In this document: positions 25,430-37,069 of the stretch, one piece after another | Numbering within the stretch: position 1 is the first letter of the stretch | Layout: every line of letters starts with the position of its first letter | DNA from: Dermanyssus gallinae | Lineage: Eukaryota; Arthropoda; Arachnida; Mesostigmata; Dermanyssidae | NCBI GenBank assembly: GCA_003439945.1 | Contig: QVRM01001111.1 | Location: forward strand, 30,001 to 94,000 | Direction: 5' to 3' | Length of the DNA: 64,000 nt | Notes under the pieces: generated by a model | Database searches by the model: none | Told to the model about the DNA's origin: nothing | Seen by the model: the letters and a program-made list of their open reading frames with translations, nothing else | Translations under genes and position numbers: made by a program

Positions 25430-25542
25430 TTCAACGGGCGGATTTAGACTCCTGTCTGTATGTCTAGCAACGCATACCGCTGATAAGCGATTCCTATACG
25501 ATCTGTAGTTAGTGTTATTGTTGTGGTGGTTGGCGTTGTTGT

Positions 25543-25652
25543 GGTGATCAAGAAGGCGGAGACCCCAGGAGGAGGCCTTGCCATTGCACTTCGGCAGGGC
25601 TGAGACCTGCCACTCTCCCAAACTGGGAAAGATGGGGCATGTAATTTAATTT
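25543..25652 (+). pseudogene. U1 snRNA pseudogene, 5'-truncated
   Basis: From about TGATCAAGAAGGCGG the plus strand follows U1 snRNA: CCATTGCACTTCGGC (stem-loop II region), GGGCTGAGACCTGC, then CTCCCAAACTGGGAA (stem-loop III). GTAATTTAATTT follows where the AU-rich Sm site belongs. U1 pairs with 5' splice sites through its 5' end, and that segment (ACTTACCTG) is absent, as is the final GC-rich stem. It is therefore a truncated copy, probably retrotransposed. Identification is from memory of U1 sequences. Confidence 0.75.
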
Positions 25653-25756
25653 AATAATTAAAAAATAATTAAAGAGAGAGAGGGCACGCAATAGGGAGAC
25701 GAGGCTTCCTCTCGCGCCCCCGGTGCGGCCGCAGCTCTTCGCAGCCGTTGTGGCTG

Positions 25757-25781
25757 CTGCTGTTGCTGTTGTTGTTGTTGC

Positions 25782-25872
<91 letters not shown>

Positions 25873-25873
25873 G
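25757..25873. repeat. Long (TTG)n microsatellite
   Basis: About 117 bp of TTG units with a few CTG variants at the left end. Frames through it give only poly-Leu, poly-Val, poly-Asn or poly-Thr. Confidence 0.95.
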
Positions 25874-26671
25874 ACGATTTTTCTGCTTCTGCTGTTACTG
25901 CCACCGTCGCCGTCCTGTGAACAAAACCGCAAATCAACGGATTAGCGGTGTTGCCGCTCCAAATGCCGGCGTATCACTCGTCGCTATATGGTCGGCCGTA
26001 TGCGATTTTCGATTTTCGTCCGATTTTTTGTTTAGCTCTTATTATTGATGAGAGCTATTGGCGCCATCGGTCGTTGTACGCGACGCCGACGACAAGGACT
26101 ACGACGACAACAACGACGACGACAACTTAATCAGAAAGTGCGTAGCGCCACTCGTCAACAGATGATAGCATGGTGAATGAACATGACGGAGGCCCGTGGA
26201 GTGATATCATATTGACTAGAAACCAAGGACTCAGGTGCGTCATGGTTGCGTCGCTGTTGTCGCATGCACCAGTTGTGCATGCACCCTGGACGGCCCTGAT
26301 CGAACCGACGTGCGACGGGAAGCGTCTCGACGCGTCCACGTGCGTCGGTGCTGCGCGTTGTCTGGGCGGCGTGAGAACAACAGGAACGCCGCCAGGCCAA
26401 TGCTGGCGATCAGGTGGCCAGAAGGGAGCCCACCATTACCACCGCAACCACCACCACCACCACCACCACCCTCTTCGTCGCGTTGTCGTCGTGCTGTGGG
26501 AGGCTCTGTGGGCGGAATGCCAAGACGTTCGGCCCGTCCTAATATTGTCGACAACAGACACGCAACGGTATCGCTAGGTGATCATTTGGTCCGTTTTTTT
26601 GGTCAGAAGTTCTGGATCAATACTTTGTAGGCACCACCATGTATGTGGCATAGTTTGTTTTGCTTGGGCTC

Positions 26672-26672
<1 letters not shown>
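25874..26672. other. Unassigned GC-rich stretch
   Basis: Contains a (CAC)n tract at about 26441-26470. Overlapping frames of 100-135 codons exist on both strands, which reflects GC content and repeats rather than a gene. Confidence 0.4.

Positions 26673-26706
<34 letters not shown>
26673..26706. repeat. (TA)n at the 3' edge of a retroelement relic
   Basis: About 17 TA units; the minus-strand relic at 26708-26995 ends here. Confidence 0.9.
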
Positions 26707-26707
<1 letters not shown>

Positions 26708-26711
<4 letters not shown>

Positions 26712-26995
26712 CCAGATTTTTATTTATATAACTTTTTTATGTTAGCACTTTGGAGTGTTACAATTGTCTCCGCATGAACGTGTACTCACGGGTTCTCTAA
26801 CCCAGGATTAGCCCAGTTCAACAATGTGCCCCGAACAGATGCTGCGTTTCCTCGCTGAATGTCGAGTGACAGCCTCTGACGCAAAAATTCCGATGCCCTT
26901 GAGTCTCCCGTGGAAAGGTTAAGGCATCTGCCTACGCGCTGAATCAAATTCAGTGTAAGCGGGCCTGGTCCTCCCATTGTTTCAAACGCCAACGG
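26708..26995 (-). mobile_element. Short 5'-truncated retroelement insert, (TA)n on both sides
   Basis: A 288-bp minus-strand insert. Its coding part (26992 to 26786) reads AFETMGGPGPLTLNLIQRV and ends in RQRLSLDIQRGNAASVRGTL, the same tail as the element at 10.5 kb (VETLGGPGP). Its 3' untranslated region shares CACTCCAAAGTGCTAACATA with that element. (TA)n lies at 26673-26706 and from 26996 on, so the insert splits a TA tract cleanly. The open frame has no internal stop and ends at 26786. Confidence 0.8.
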
Positions 26996-27032
26996 ATATA
27001 TATATATACTGATATATATATATATATATATA

Positions 27033-27110
<78 letters not shown>
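26996..27110. repeat. (TA)n blocks separated by CTGA
   Basis: Four blocks of TA units divided by ACTGA at about 27009, 27033 and 27077. The regular spacer suggests the tract expanded by duplication of a block plus spacer. Confidence 0.85.
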
Positions 27111-27111
<1 letters not shown>

Positions 27112-27370
27112 ACTGAGAGCGATGATCTAATTTCTTAGTTTTCACCTGTCATTTCGAGTTATAATGTTTATGAAGTTATAACTCAGTGTGCTCCTTTGCT
27201 TTGTATGTCAGTATCGCCAATAATATGGTATAGGTACTATCTGCTGCTTTATCTTCTTCTTTTTCTTCTTTTATTCCCAAACCCTTGTACCACTTTTCAT
27301 AACGAGAACTTAAGCATGTGAATGTATGCAGTTCCGTAAATAAACCACGTCTGAATTGAATTGAAAATTG

Positions 27371-27393
27371 ATATATATATATATATATATATA
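27371..27393. repeat. (TA)n microsatellite
   Basis: About 11 TA units. Confidence 0.85.
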
Positions 27394-27529
27394 ATTTTAT
27401 TGTTGCATACACAACCGTTTTATTTGTTAAGTTTACTGCCTTTGTGTTGACTGATCCCGCTTGGATACGAACAAAACTTCACAATACGTAAACTTAGGAT
27501 CGACGAAACTATCAGAAAGCCTCATGTAA

Positions 27530-28160
27530 AAATTGTAATTAATAGTTACATAACAGCGAAATATTGTATTAGTCATAAGCCTAGTTTGTCGGTATAAGTA
27601 CTTGTGCGATATGAGTGCGTAAAATCCAGTTCCGCTGCCGCCGTAATCCCGAGGTCTCTAAAGCTGTTCAAAATAGAGATAGCCTCCCCATGCAGCATGT
27701 AGTCATGGGCTCCCTTTAAACACAATACTGCAATATCGGCACTGATATACGCATTTCGTTATCCACACACCATTTAGCAACTGCCTCGATCGCACTCTGT
27801 AGTATTTGTCTTTTGTTAGCAGTGCTCAGTATAGCTTCAGATCATCAGCATAAAGCTTGTAAGCTATCGAATCGGGGATAACGTTTTTTAGATCTAAAAT
27901 AAATATACAATTAAAAAGTGGGTTGAGGCTTGATCTCTGAGGTACACCAGAGGGGCACGCACCTGACTCACTAAAGCTATTGTTTACGCAAACGCAGAAA
28001 TCTCTACAGGTAAGATAACTAGCAAGCCATGACAAACAGCGAGTATCAATATTCAAGTACCTAAGTTTCTGTACAAGCTTCGCATGATTTACTCTATCAA
28101 ATGTTTTCGAGAAATCAAAATATACACAATCAAAGGCCACTATACTTAGTTAGTATAGTC
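27530..28160 (-). pseudogene. LINE reverse-transcriptase relic (CR1/Jockey-like)
   Basis: The minus strand (28140 to 27826) reads DCVYFDFSKTFDRVNHAKL, GACPSGVPQRSSLNPLF and YKLYADDLKLY. These are the RT palm motifs of CR1/Jockey-group LINEs, with the catalytic YADD kept. Normal families have SKAFD and GVPQGS.LSP here, so substitutions are visible. Beyond a stop a trace continues (FRDLGITAAAELDFTHSY, about 27700-27630), matching the segment that follows YADD. Both ends are lost. Confidence 0.8.
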
Positions 28161-29216
28161 TCTACGATTTTATATTTTGCATTGGCAAGACGATCATCTG
28201 CGTTTATAACTGTCCAATAAACGCTCCTGCGTTTATGTGCTCGCTATTTAGTTGGGGGTTCTTACTACAGCCCCCCTTTATGAATTTTGCTGGCGATTTC
28301 CGCCATTGTCAATGAGCAAAAACGCAATCATGCAAGCATTGCAGTCAACGAACGATTCCGGAACACTACAAACAATATCCCACAGATTTTGGTCTACGCA
28401 TAACCGGGTTGGTTGCCGTTTGCCAACATGTTTGATGACGCACGAAACATATGAGGGTGAAACATTTCTGAATGTCCATATTGAATCATAGTAGAAGTCA
28501 CGCTTCCGTGGTTACAGCCCGCACAACCTCATGAGAACCACGTTTTTTTTATGGTTCTATTAATAATGTCCGGCATGCTTTAGAACGGTTACGAGGCGCT
28601 ACCCGTAGAGAGTACCTACATGTATAACGTTTCGTGCTAAAGTATTACATTTCGGGCGCATGTAACAAAAGTGCACTAGTTACTAAAGAAGTTATAATGT
28701 TATTCAGCATTTATGAAGCATGTCATCAAGCGATTATCGCGGCATTCCTTTGTGAAATTCCTTCTGCAGTATTCAAATGGGCCTCAAATCGGAAATCATG
28801 CAAATATGCATTGAGTCGCTCAAGCTTACATTTAGTCGTCGTAATGCGCAAACATTCCAGAGCTTAGCCTAACTGCTTTTGAAATCCGTGAACTGTTTGT
28901 TAAGGTTAAGGTTAAGGGTAGTAGGTCTACGAGACATTGCCGTCGTAACTTTACACCGACTTCAGCAAAGTCTATGTGGCTCTCGTCTCGTCTGCGACCC
29001 ATATACTAAGCCAAGACGGCAAATTCAAACAAACAGTGAGAAAATTTCCTTTTTCTAGATTTGTATGTGGCCTAGCATTCTTTTATTTACACCTTTCACC
29101 GTACGACACTTAGTCGTCATCAAAATGGTTGCCTATTGAGCGCAAACGATGATTTATGGTACTGATGTGTTTTAACTTCAATGCAGTAGCGACATTGCGG
29201 ACGCTTTCTCATTCCA
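28161..29216. other. Unassigned sequence
   Basis: No gene or element recognised. One G-poor AT-rich stretch and the short motif AAGGTTAAGGTTAAGG at about 28902-28917. Confidence 0.4.
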
Positions 29217-29424
29217 TAATATATATATATATATATATATAAATATACATATACATATATATCTAGCCATCGGTGGAGCACGTCATCGAAAATCGGTGCG
29301 CAGCGCATTGACGTATGGGTCGATATATTATCTGTTTGGTCGACAACAGCAAAGATCGAACTGGCGACACCCCAGTAGATGACAATCATAGCTAGCGCAT
29401 TTGCCCCCTAGACCACGTCGCCCC
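29217..29424 (-). mobile_element. tRNA-derived SINE, family 1, copy a
   Basis: On the minus strand the head (29424 to about 29345) begins GGGGCGACGTGGTCTAGGGG, with a box A-like TGGTCTAGGGG, and carries a box B-like AGTTCGATCTT. It shares GCGCTAG.CATG.TTGTCATCTAC and GGGGTGTCGCC with the SINE at 59.1 kb. These boxes are the internal RNA polymerase III promoter. The body beyond the head is not obviously shared. The element runs out into (TA)n at 29217-29240, which may act as its tail. Confidence 0.65.
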
Positions 29425-29616
29425 AGATATAATTACCCAGTAGGGTTGAAGGTTTGTTGAGGGATTTTCAGGGATTTTCGTTCCCAGATAAGCACGCTCG
29501 ATTTGGGGCGCTGTTCACGTTCCATGAACAGCCCTCAATTAATTTGTTAAAATTAATCTGAGACAGTATGAGAAATGGCCGAACAGCCATGCTGCTTTTA
29601 ATGAACGCAGTAGCCT

Positions 29617-29804
29617 AATATAACTTTTTTGAGCTGACTCGCAGCCAACATTTAACGCCCACGGAACTGCTCTCTCATTATTACATAAGACCGGCCCCAA
29701 TAAGTACGAATGTGCATCGGTGGAGATCCAACCTATGCACCCATGTGTCTTCTCCGGTCGCAAGGCGCAGACGAATGCACACACCGCGCCACCGGGCTCG
29801 ACAT
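29617..29804 (-). mobile_element. tRNA-derived SINE, family 2, copy a
   Basis: A minus-strand insert of 188 bp flanked by a direct repeat CAGTAGCCT (29608-29616 and 29805-29813), a target-site duplication. The head near 29800 reads GAGCCCGGTGGCGCGGTGTG (box A region). The box B region near 29732 is eroded (GGTTGGATC). It shares its whole length with copies at 39.2 and 43.3 kb, ending in a GGCTG...CAGC hairpin and a run of A on the minus strand. Confidence 0.8.
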
Positions 29805-29813
29805 CAGTAGCCT

Positions 29814-31224
29814 TGTATGAGACAACTTTTTAAACAAACAAAAATTGATTCCTAATGGAGGAACGGACCTTCGATACCTTAATCTAATGTAAATCGTAGG
29901 CGCGTCAGTAATAACTTCAACTTCTCTCTTAGCCTGCTTCAAACCGACATTTTGCAGATTTTGGCCGTCAAAGCGTCTCAAATTCTAGATAGATTTGTGC
30001 ACATTGCTGCATTAACAGACTGTGACTGTACTGCGACTCTGTGATGACATCAACTGGCTGCAAAAGCCTGTGAATCGACTTGGCTAGTAGGGGCCCTCGT
30101 TTATTTGAGCCAATTTGGAGCCGCCCAATCCATTAGTAAATCATTGTATTTGATTTCGAATGTTTGTCGTGGGTGCCACCGCACACACACACACACACAG
30201 TCAGTCGCTTTCATATTTGTCCTTCGAGTAGTGAATATTTAAAACTTTGCGTTTTGAGGACCGCAGTTGCAGTTTGTAACTCCTAGGGATCTGAGCAGGG
30301 CGTCTGAGACTCTATACTTGTAGACTGCATGTGTTGGCTTTAACGCTTTAACGAGAACAGGTAAGCCTAAACGACGTGTCACAGTGTAGGCCCGATCTAC
30401 CACGCACCAGGCTGAAACTCACTGAATCGAACTACATGCACCTGTATTTACGTACGCAGAGTACTTGACTAGTTAATATATTTCTCACTTATGCCGCCGA
30501 CAAATGATGTATATATATATATATATATATTTATAAATGGCAGCTATATGTATATATAGAGGGACGGTGGCGTTTCTGGTCATTTATGATGCGCGGAACA
30601 ATGGATCGGGTTCGTTTCTGCGAATGCAGAATAACAGTGATGATGATGATGACGACGACGACGATGGATGAAGGTGGCGGCGGTCATGAGGGTAATGAGG
30701 GCAACGCCTCATGCATCATTTTTCAGCGTGAGCTTGCGCAATAATTGCTTGACTTGGCGCCGCCGCCATCATGGTGTCGTTGTCATTGTCGTCTTCACCT
30801 GTTATAGGTATTATTATTACTATTATTCCTACTGTTACTACTGCTATTGCGGTTGCTGCTGTAGCCGCTATTCCGTAAATGGTAGCTGACGTCATCAACT
30901 ATGCCTAATAGTGGCCCAGGTTCGAACAGCCTCCAGCCTGCCCAGAAAGTCACAAACGACAAATACAGAGAACAGAATCGAGAGGGACAGCGAGAGAGAG
31001 AGAGAGCTAAACGGAGAGAGCACGCAAAGGACGTGAACGTGAAATGAATCAATCGTAACAAGAGAGAGAAAGAAGAGATTGATTCGAATTGCAAACTTTC
31101 CAAAAAAATACTGCCACGCGGTGAATTCGCGTCATGTTGCACGTCGCTCGTCGGCGTATCATTCCAGCCAGGTTGTTGGTTTAACCGTCGGACGTTGGAT
31201 CGGTCGGTCCGTCCCTACCGTAGT
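29814..31224. other. Unassigned sequence
   Basis: (CA)n at about 30181-30200, (TA)n at about 30511-30530, (GAT/GAC)n at about 30638-30668 and (GA)n at about 30995-31008. No gene recognised. Confidence 0.45.
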
Positions 31225-31227
31225 TGT

Positions 31228-31264
<37 letters not shown>

Positions 31265-31277
31265 CGTTGTTGTCTGT

Positions 31278-31309
<32 letters not shown>

Positions 31310-31342
31310 GCTGTTGCTGTTTTTGTTGTTGTTGTTCGAACT
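31225..31342. repeat. (TTG)n microsatellite with variants
   Basis: About 118 bp of TTG units with CTG, GTC and TGC variants. Confidence 0.9.
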
Positions 31343-32218
31343 AAGTGCCAAGTAAGCTGCCAGTGGCCGCAGTGGACAGCACCACCAAAAAAAACTTGCT
31401 TGACACAGTTGTTCCTCGCACACCGATAGCCCACACGGTAGACAGGCATGGTGTGAACTCGTGTGTGAACGCGTGTGCGTGAAGAATGAATGAGTCTTCA
31501 TCAAGGCAGCGCTGGTTCCATGTACACTGGAGACGTGGAGCGGCTCTGTATCGTACGCTGTGCGAGGGGGGGGGGGTGACGCGACTGTACCGATGACGGT
31601 GCCGAGGTCGATGATGACCGTGATGCAGAGACGCAGCAGGTGTGCGACTCACTGGCCTGTCTGTCTCCCAATGTCAATGAATGAATGAGCAAATGAGCAA
31701 TGAACGAAGCGCTTACCGGAGGACGAAACAATAGCACATCGATTGAACACAATGCCACGCACGCAGGATACACAATAGAATACACGCGATGTCGCACGAA
31801 AGACGGCACCAGTTGGGCCTGGGGAGCTGGGGCGCTGGTTGGCCGGCGAGGGGGGCTTTTGTTTGTCACCTGTCAATCAGAAGTAATCGTCGAAGTACGT
31901 AGTCGTAGCTGCGTAATAGTTATCGTAGTTTTTGTTGTAGTAACAGTAGTGGCGGCAGTAGTTATAGTAGTGGTTCTCATGCGCATCCTGCCTCTCTCTT
32001 CTCGTCTCTCTTGATTTCTGTCGTCAGAAATCGTCAACAGGCTGCAAGCTATCAACAGCAACAAGCAATCAAACTCACTCACGCCCGGTCATTTGCGATA
32101 ATGCCTTACCAATAATTGCTTTGCTTAGGTACACCGTTTCAATTGCTTACTTAAGCGAAGGCAATGTTGGCTAACCTGGTGGCGCTCGTCTCGTGGGATC
32201 ATGACGATGACAACATTT
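31343..32218. other. Unassigned sequence
   Basis: A G run at about 31565-31577 and triplet-rich stretches near 31920-31980. No exon or element recognised. Confidence 0.4.
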
Positions 32219-32238
32219 CTAATAATAATAATAATAAT
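32219..32238. repeat. (AAT)n at the 5' edge of a retroelement relic
   Basis: Six to seven AAT units immediately before the insert at 32240. Confidence 0.85.
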
Positions 32239-32239
32239 A

Positions 32240-32511
32240 CTCTGACCTGGAGAAAAGATACCACTTCGTACCCGTCGCCATGGAACCGATGGGCCCAATC
32301 AGCAAAAACACAAGTATCTTCCTCAAAGACCTAGGTATCAAAATAAGTGCTAACACGGGTGACCAGCGCAAGGGTGAGTTTCTACGTCAGCAACTCTCGC
32401 TCGCAGTGTGTAGGGGAAACGCCGCCGCTGTCATCGGCTCCATGGATTGAGGAGCGGGGTGAGCCTAGGCGGGTACACGTTTAGATCCCACAATTGTAGG
32501 GAAACACCGAA

Positions 32512-32513
<2 letters not shown>
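32240..32513 (+). mobile_element. Retroelement tail inside (AAT)n
   Basis: A 274-bp plus-strand insert with AAT/ATA triplets on both sides (32219-32238 and 32514-32541). A frame of 69 codons without an internal stop (32244-32450) reads DLEKRYHFVPVAMEPMGPI and ends LSLAVCRGNAAAVIGSMD. This is the same tail as the element at 10.5 kb, but that copy lies in (TA)n. Dong, a known R4-clade retrotransposon of silkworm, inserts in (TAA)n, which makes an R4-like identity plausible. Confidence 0.75.

Positions 32514-32541
<28 letters not shown>
32514..32541. repeat. (AAT)n at the 3' edge of a retroelement relic
   Basis: About nine units, directly after the insert. Confidence 0.9.
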
Positions 32542-32543
<2 letters not shown>

Positions 32544-33497
32544 TAACCATTATTATGTGTTGGAACAATACAACTGTGAGGTGTAAATGTGTATCCTCGT
32601 TATTTCATTGCTTCTATCTAGCTATTCTCAGCCCATTGCCCCTAATATCGACGCGGCATTTCCTCTGCAAACTGCTAGTGAAAGCAGCTGCCTCAGAAAC
32701 TCGTCTTCGCGTATATCCCCGGTGTTTGCTTATTATTACTGTAAGTAAGCAATTGAACGTGCGTTTTAGGTGGCACAGCAGAACGCCGTAGCAAAAGTTC
32801 GATTCTATTATGGTTAATGTTGCCACTGCCATCGTGATTGCCGTCTGGAAACTCCAGAATAAAGCGTCTAAAAACCCGCCTATACGAATCGTATTGCTTG
32901 GAAATTCGTCAGTGAGGTGGTGATAACTATACACGCACACATGTATATATATGTGTGCATAAGTACATAACAATCGAGTCTTCTGCGAGCACCTGATGAG
33001 GCCCGGCCACAACAAAAACAACAGCAACAACAACCTCAACAACAATTAACCGGAAATGTGATGTACTGCACCTTCAGACTCTAGTGAGTTGCTGGCCAAC
33101 AACGTTGAATCACACCCGCAAGCTAAAGGGAGGAGCCCTTCGGCAACCAGTCCATCATGCTGAGCACTCTCACCATTGTGACAATCAACCAATCGCCATC
33201 ATACTTAGTGTTATGCTTATCGTCGACGGTCCTTTGTTCATTTTGAATGCAATACGCTACGTAGAAGTATCTGCAATTCCACCTGTGTATGGGCGGAGAG
33301 GGCGGGGGGGGGGAGATGTGGGGTAGACGCTGGGAACAGACAAGGATCTCGCCGAGCAACGCCAACGAGAAAACGCGCACGCTTTCTGGTCTTCTTTCCT
33401 CTGAGGCGCTGAAATTTCCGGGCCCGACCCCAACCAGCCAGCCGACTCCCAAATGAAATGACCTTCCCGGCTTATCGGCTGCGAAGTTTCCTTCTTC
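32542..33497. other. Unassigned sequence
   Basis: A G run at about 33303-33312. No gene or element recognised. Confidence 0.4.
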
Positions 33498-33572
33498 CAT
33501 TGTTGTTGTTGTTGTTGTTGTTGCTGTTAATGTTGTTGTTGTTGTTGTTGCTATTGCTGAGGCTGCTGATGT
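33498..33572. repeat. (TTG)n microsatellite with variants
   Basis: About 75 bp of TTG units with GCT and AAT variants. Confidence 0.85.
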
Positions 33573-33869
33573 TGCTCGTGCTTTTTATTCTAACTGCCTT
33601 TGCCGCTGGTTTGTTATTGATTGCTGTAATCGTTCAATCTTGTCGTTGTTTTTGTCGTCCATAACGTGCTTGTGCCGTATGCTCCGCCTGAGTGGCTGTT
33701 TACATTTTCAGGAATAAGTTGTATGCTGTAGAAAAAGCGCTAGTTTTTTGTATGAACATTACGTACGTACTATTGATGTTACACCTAATGCCGGTGTTAA
33801 CGCTAGCGTTTCTGTTTTCGTGTTTGAATGCTGTTGTAGTTATTGTAGTTCTAATTTGCTTCTGGAATC

Positions 33870-34045
33870 GCTATGACGTCAGTGGGGTGGGGGGCTTATC
33901 AGTGTTGGAATGGCAAGACTTATTCGGAGCATGGCATGTAGAATGGAGGCAGTAAATGGGGATCTGTAAAACCAGAATAACTACTGTCTCGCGGTGCTTA
34001 GAGGCAATGCCGTTTCGATATAGCTTATTTTCTAATGCCATGCCG
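33870..34045 (+). pseudogene. Retroelement tail relic (RLE family)
   Basis: The plus strand reads GGLISVGMARLIRSMACRM, and after one stop CLAVLRGNAVSI. This aligns with LGPTSSGTARFIGDLARRL ... SLAVSRGNVASIIG of the copy at 23.4 kb. Only the last 50 to 60 residues remain. No microsatellite flank is left. Confidence 0.55.
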
Positions 34046-34146
34046 CTTCAATCGGCGCTATGCGACTATCGAAGATAAGCGATTGTTACTGAAACCGACA
34101 GAATTGGATGTTACCTCACTTACGGCAGAATTGAAATACTAATATT

Positions 34147-35030
34147 AAGTTGATGCAAAAGTTCGTGCCGTCTGGGTATCGAGTCAGCGCCCTCTAGACA
34201 GCATCAGCATGGGAAGGGTGATAAGGGTATGATCAAGCGGCCATTACTGCATCTGGCGGCAGGCTTCACATTGACGCCAAAAGCCTACCTTATTTCTGAG
34301 AAGGTGGAAGAATAGTGAATGTGAAAGTGCAAATTTGAAGCGTTTTGCTGTACGATTAGCGAAAATATGCTAACATATGCCAGCCTGCTGTAGCTTGTCG
34401 AAACATCTCCGCCACCTTCGGGGATGACTCAGTCAACAAACGGACTTGCCAAAAATGAGTTGCCAAGTTCCGCAGTGGAAATTTCCACCTGGATAACCAA
34501 AGTCCAATTGACCCTCTGTGCTAGAAGAGGATGCTATGCGCTCAAACTGCAACAACATCCACAAGTTACCACTCGAGAACTCGCTAGAGAAGTTCGAATT
34601 GACCGAGTAGCCATTGCCCAGAACGCTCAAAAAGTTGAAATAACCTCAAAAGTCTGTAAGCGGGTTCCTCATAAACTAACAAAATCAATTCATCAAATAA
34701 AACGCCAAGCACTTCGAGCGCATGGGCGTCTATACTTCTCTCATTATTATATTGTCTCACCGCCAAATTTAATTTCGTTCTTGGATTGTTTGGTAACCTG
34801 GGATGAAAAATGCGTCTCCTATTAGAATGTATACAGGCAAAGATTCTCGTCCGAGGGGCGGGCAGCTCCCAAAGTCAACCCAAGCAAAACGCCTGCTCAA
34901 ATAGGGTTATGCTGTGTTGGCGGGAATATCAGATCTGATTCACTCAAGTGGGTTCACGTTAAGCTTCTCAGAAGGACCCGCATGTTCGTGCAAATTCGTG
35001 TCTTGCTCCAGGCAAAAAATGGCAAGAACT
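34147..35030 (+). pseudogene. Mariner transposon relic
   Basis: The left end resembles mariner inverted repeats (TTAAGTTGATGCAAAAGT at 34147). Across frameshifts the transposase reads ISATFGDDSVNKRTCQK, then QHPQVTTRELAREV (helix-turn-helix region), RVPHKLTKS and CLVTWDEKCVSY (the first catalytic D region). VNPSKTPAQIGLC then follows. The parts with the second and third catalytic D are missing, so there is a 3' deletion. The right end abuts (TA)n at 35031. It is a different mariner lineage from the intact one at 62.1 kb. Confidence 0.75.
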
Positions 35031-35055
35031 TATATATATATATATATATATATAA
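35031..35055. repeat. (TA)n microsatellite
   Basis: About 12 TA units at the right end of the mariner relic. Confidence 0.85.
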
Positions 35056-35949
35056 ACAAGTCGTATTGTAGACTTATACTACGGGCATTTGTTATCTTTT
35101 CGTTTTGGATAGTAGTCGAAAACGCCGTTTCGTAGATTCGTCGATGTTAACCATTGTACTGTTTCCTATCTGTAGCTTCTTTCATTGCTTGTCAGTTGCA
35201 TTTGATCGCTTTCTCTCTCTCTCTCTCTCACTCTTGTGGTTACCAGACGTCAACTTTTAGTGTGCAATAAATATTGACATGCCAGAACAGAGATCTGCTA
35301 TTGCAGCTGCTGGTGCTGGACATTGTGGCCCTAGCGATGAGATGAAGACCACAGTAGCGCTAACAACAATAACAATGATCGCAATTGATACAGAAGCAAC
35401 GTTATAAAGGGACGAGGATACTTATGCAGTAACCCAGTCTTAACAATGTGTAATGGTTAGCAATATTGACGCGATGCGACGGTCAATTCTGTTTTGTTGG
35501 CTGGTGCAGAAGCTGGACGCCTCGCTTATTTATTATATTCGTATTTATTATATTTATTTATATAACATACACACACATTTTGGCTTATATATACGATGTC
35601 AAATTATCTTTTTTTTAAGTCCACATAAATGTCATAGTAAACGAGGGAAATTTGTTAATATATAAGTATTATGTGACACTACAAACGCAACACAAAACCG
35701 AGATTTTTCCATTATTGTATAAATATATATATATATAGTCAACGGGGGTGGCGAGGACAGCAGACGACTCTGGTATAGGAGTTCTTAGTTAGATCTTGTC
35801 GCGACACATACCCTTTAAGGTACAAGAAATAAAATAAATGAAAATATTAAGTACAGAAAACGAAAAACAAATGAATGTACAAACATATACACAATGATAT
35901 TATTTTTGTAACTATATACAAACATATACACAATAATATTATTTTTTTA

Positions 35950-35984
<35 letters not shown>

Positions 35985-37032
35985 TGTCTAATGACGTATA
36001 TATAATATACATGAGACGTAAATTAAACGATGTAGTACATACCCCGTCTATATTCTTACGTACAGCATGAAGATTAACTGTATTATTTTAGTACTCTATG
36101 CATACGTTAGAACACTATACCTTGGATTTACATTTGAGCCCTTGTGATGTATGAATGACACAGTAACCAATTTGTATGTCTAAATGTATGCGTACGCCGT
36201 GTGGCTCAATGACAGTCAAAGTAGGTTGTCGAAGCATAACACAGCTTAATATCGAGGACATGGTTGTATAAATTTTTCACAATAGAGATCTGTTACATAC
36301 GGAGATGAGTCTTTTTTGTAAGACTATATATTCTTTTGTATTCCCTTATTCTCTTCTTTTAATTCCTAAAATTATATTTCGAGAAAACTCGCAGGTCTAG
36401 CCAGCAAAGCTAATTGCTTGTTCGAAGTAGATATCTATGAAGTTTTATATATGAAATAATTGTTTTCAAACAAAATTATTATGTACCTAACGAAACAAGC
36501 GTAGACTACTGTCAGTACGGCTACAGTCTCACGATGAGTCCTCGTGGACAATTTTGCTATTATATCTACTTTAGATTCTACATTCTTCATTTAATACGTA
36601 TGTTATTTTACGTCAAGGATCTCTTGTGAGAACATGATAAATTGACAAGGCGGTTTGCTGAAGCCTTAAGTAAAATGTTTGCGATAATTGGAGTGTCGCA
36701 CGACCCACCATGCATGAGTCTTCACAGCACGCGCAACAAAACAGGGGTACTTTTGGTTGAACAGCTCTAAAGCGCGTTCAACTAACACGGCTTTTCTGTC
36801 GCCTGTCTTTAGTACCTTATGCGTATAGAAGCATTGCGATACTGTAGATTTAGTATTTGCATCTATACATGTGCATATTAATGACATATGGACATATATA
36901 CAAATAACAAAATTTGACTTATTTAAGAAGGGCTATAAATATCAACGTTTCGCAAATGGCAATATATACATATATAGGCAAGCAGGGAACAGTAAACAGG
37001 AAACCTAAAGAGCTCTGGAAACTTGTGGAACA

Positions 37033-37035
<3 letters not shown>
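35056..37035. other. Unassigned AT-rich sequence
   Basis: Holds (TC)n at 35212-35228, short (TA)n at about 35719-35737 and 35955-35981, and a short direct repeat (ACAAACATATACACAAT, near 35879 and 35919). No gene recognised. Confidence 0.45.

Positions 37036-37066
<31 letters not shown>
37036..37066. repeat. (TA)n at the left end of a foldback element
   Basis: About 15 TA units; supplies the TA target of the element starting at 37067. Confidence 0.9.

Positions 37067-37069
<3 letters not shown>

Noticed and set aside
25548..25945. Frames of poly-Asn, poly-Thr, poly-Val and poly-Leu
   Set aside because: All come from one (TTG)n/(AAC)n microsatellite read in different frames; similar cases at 8.6, 14.7, 31.2 and 58.2 kb were dropped for the same reason.
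32614..33045. Minus-strand frame with a Leu-rich start like a signal peptide
   Set aside because: The Leu-rich start comes from a (TTG)n-like stretch, and the rest has no features of a protein family.
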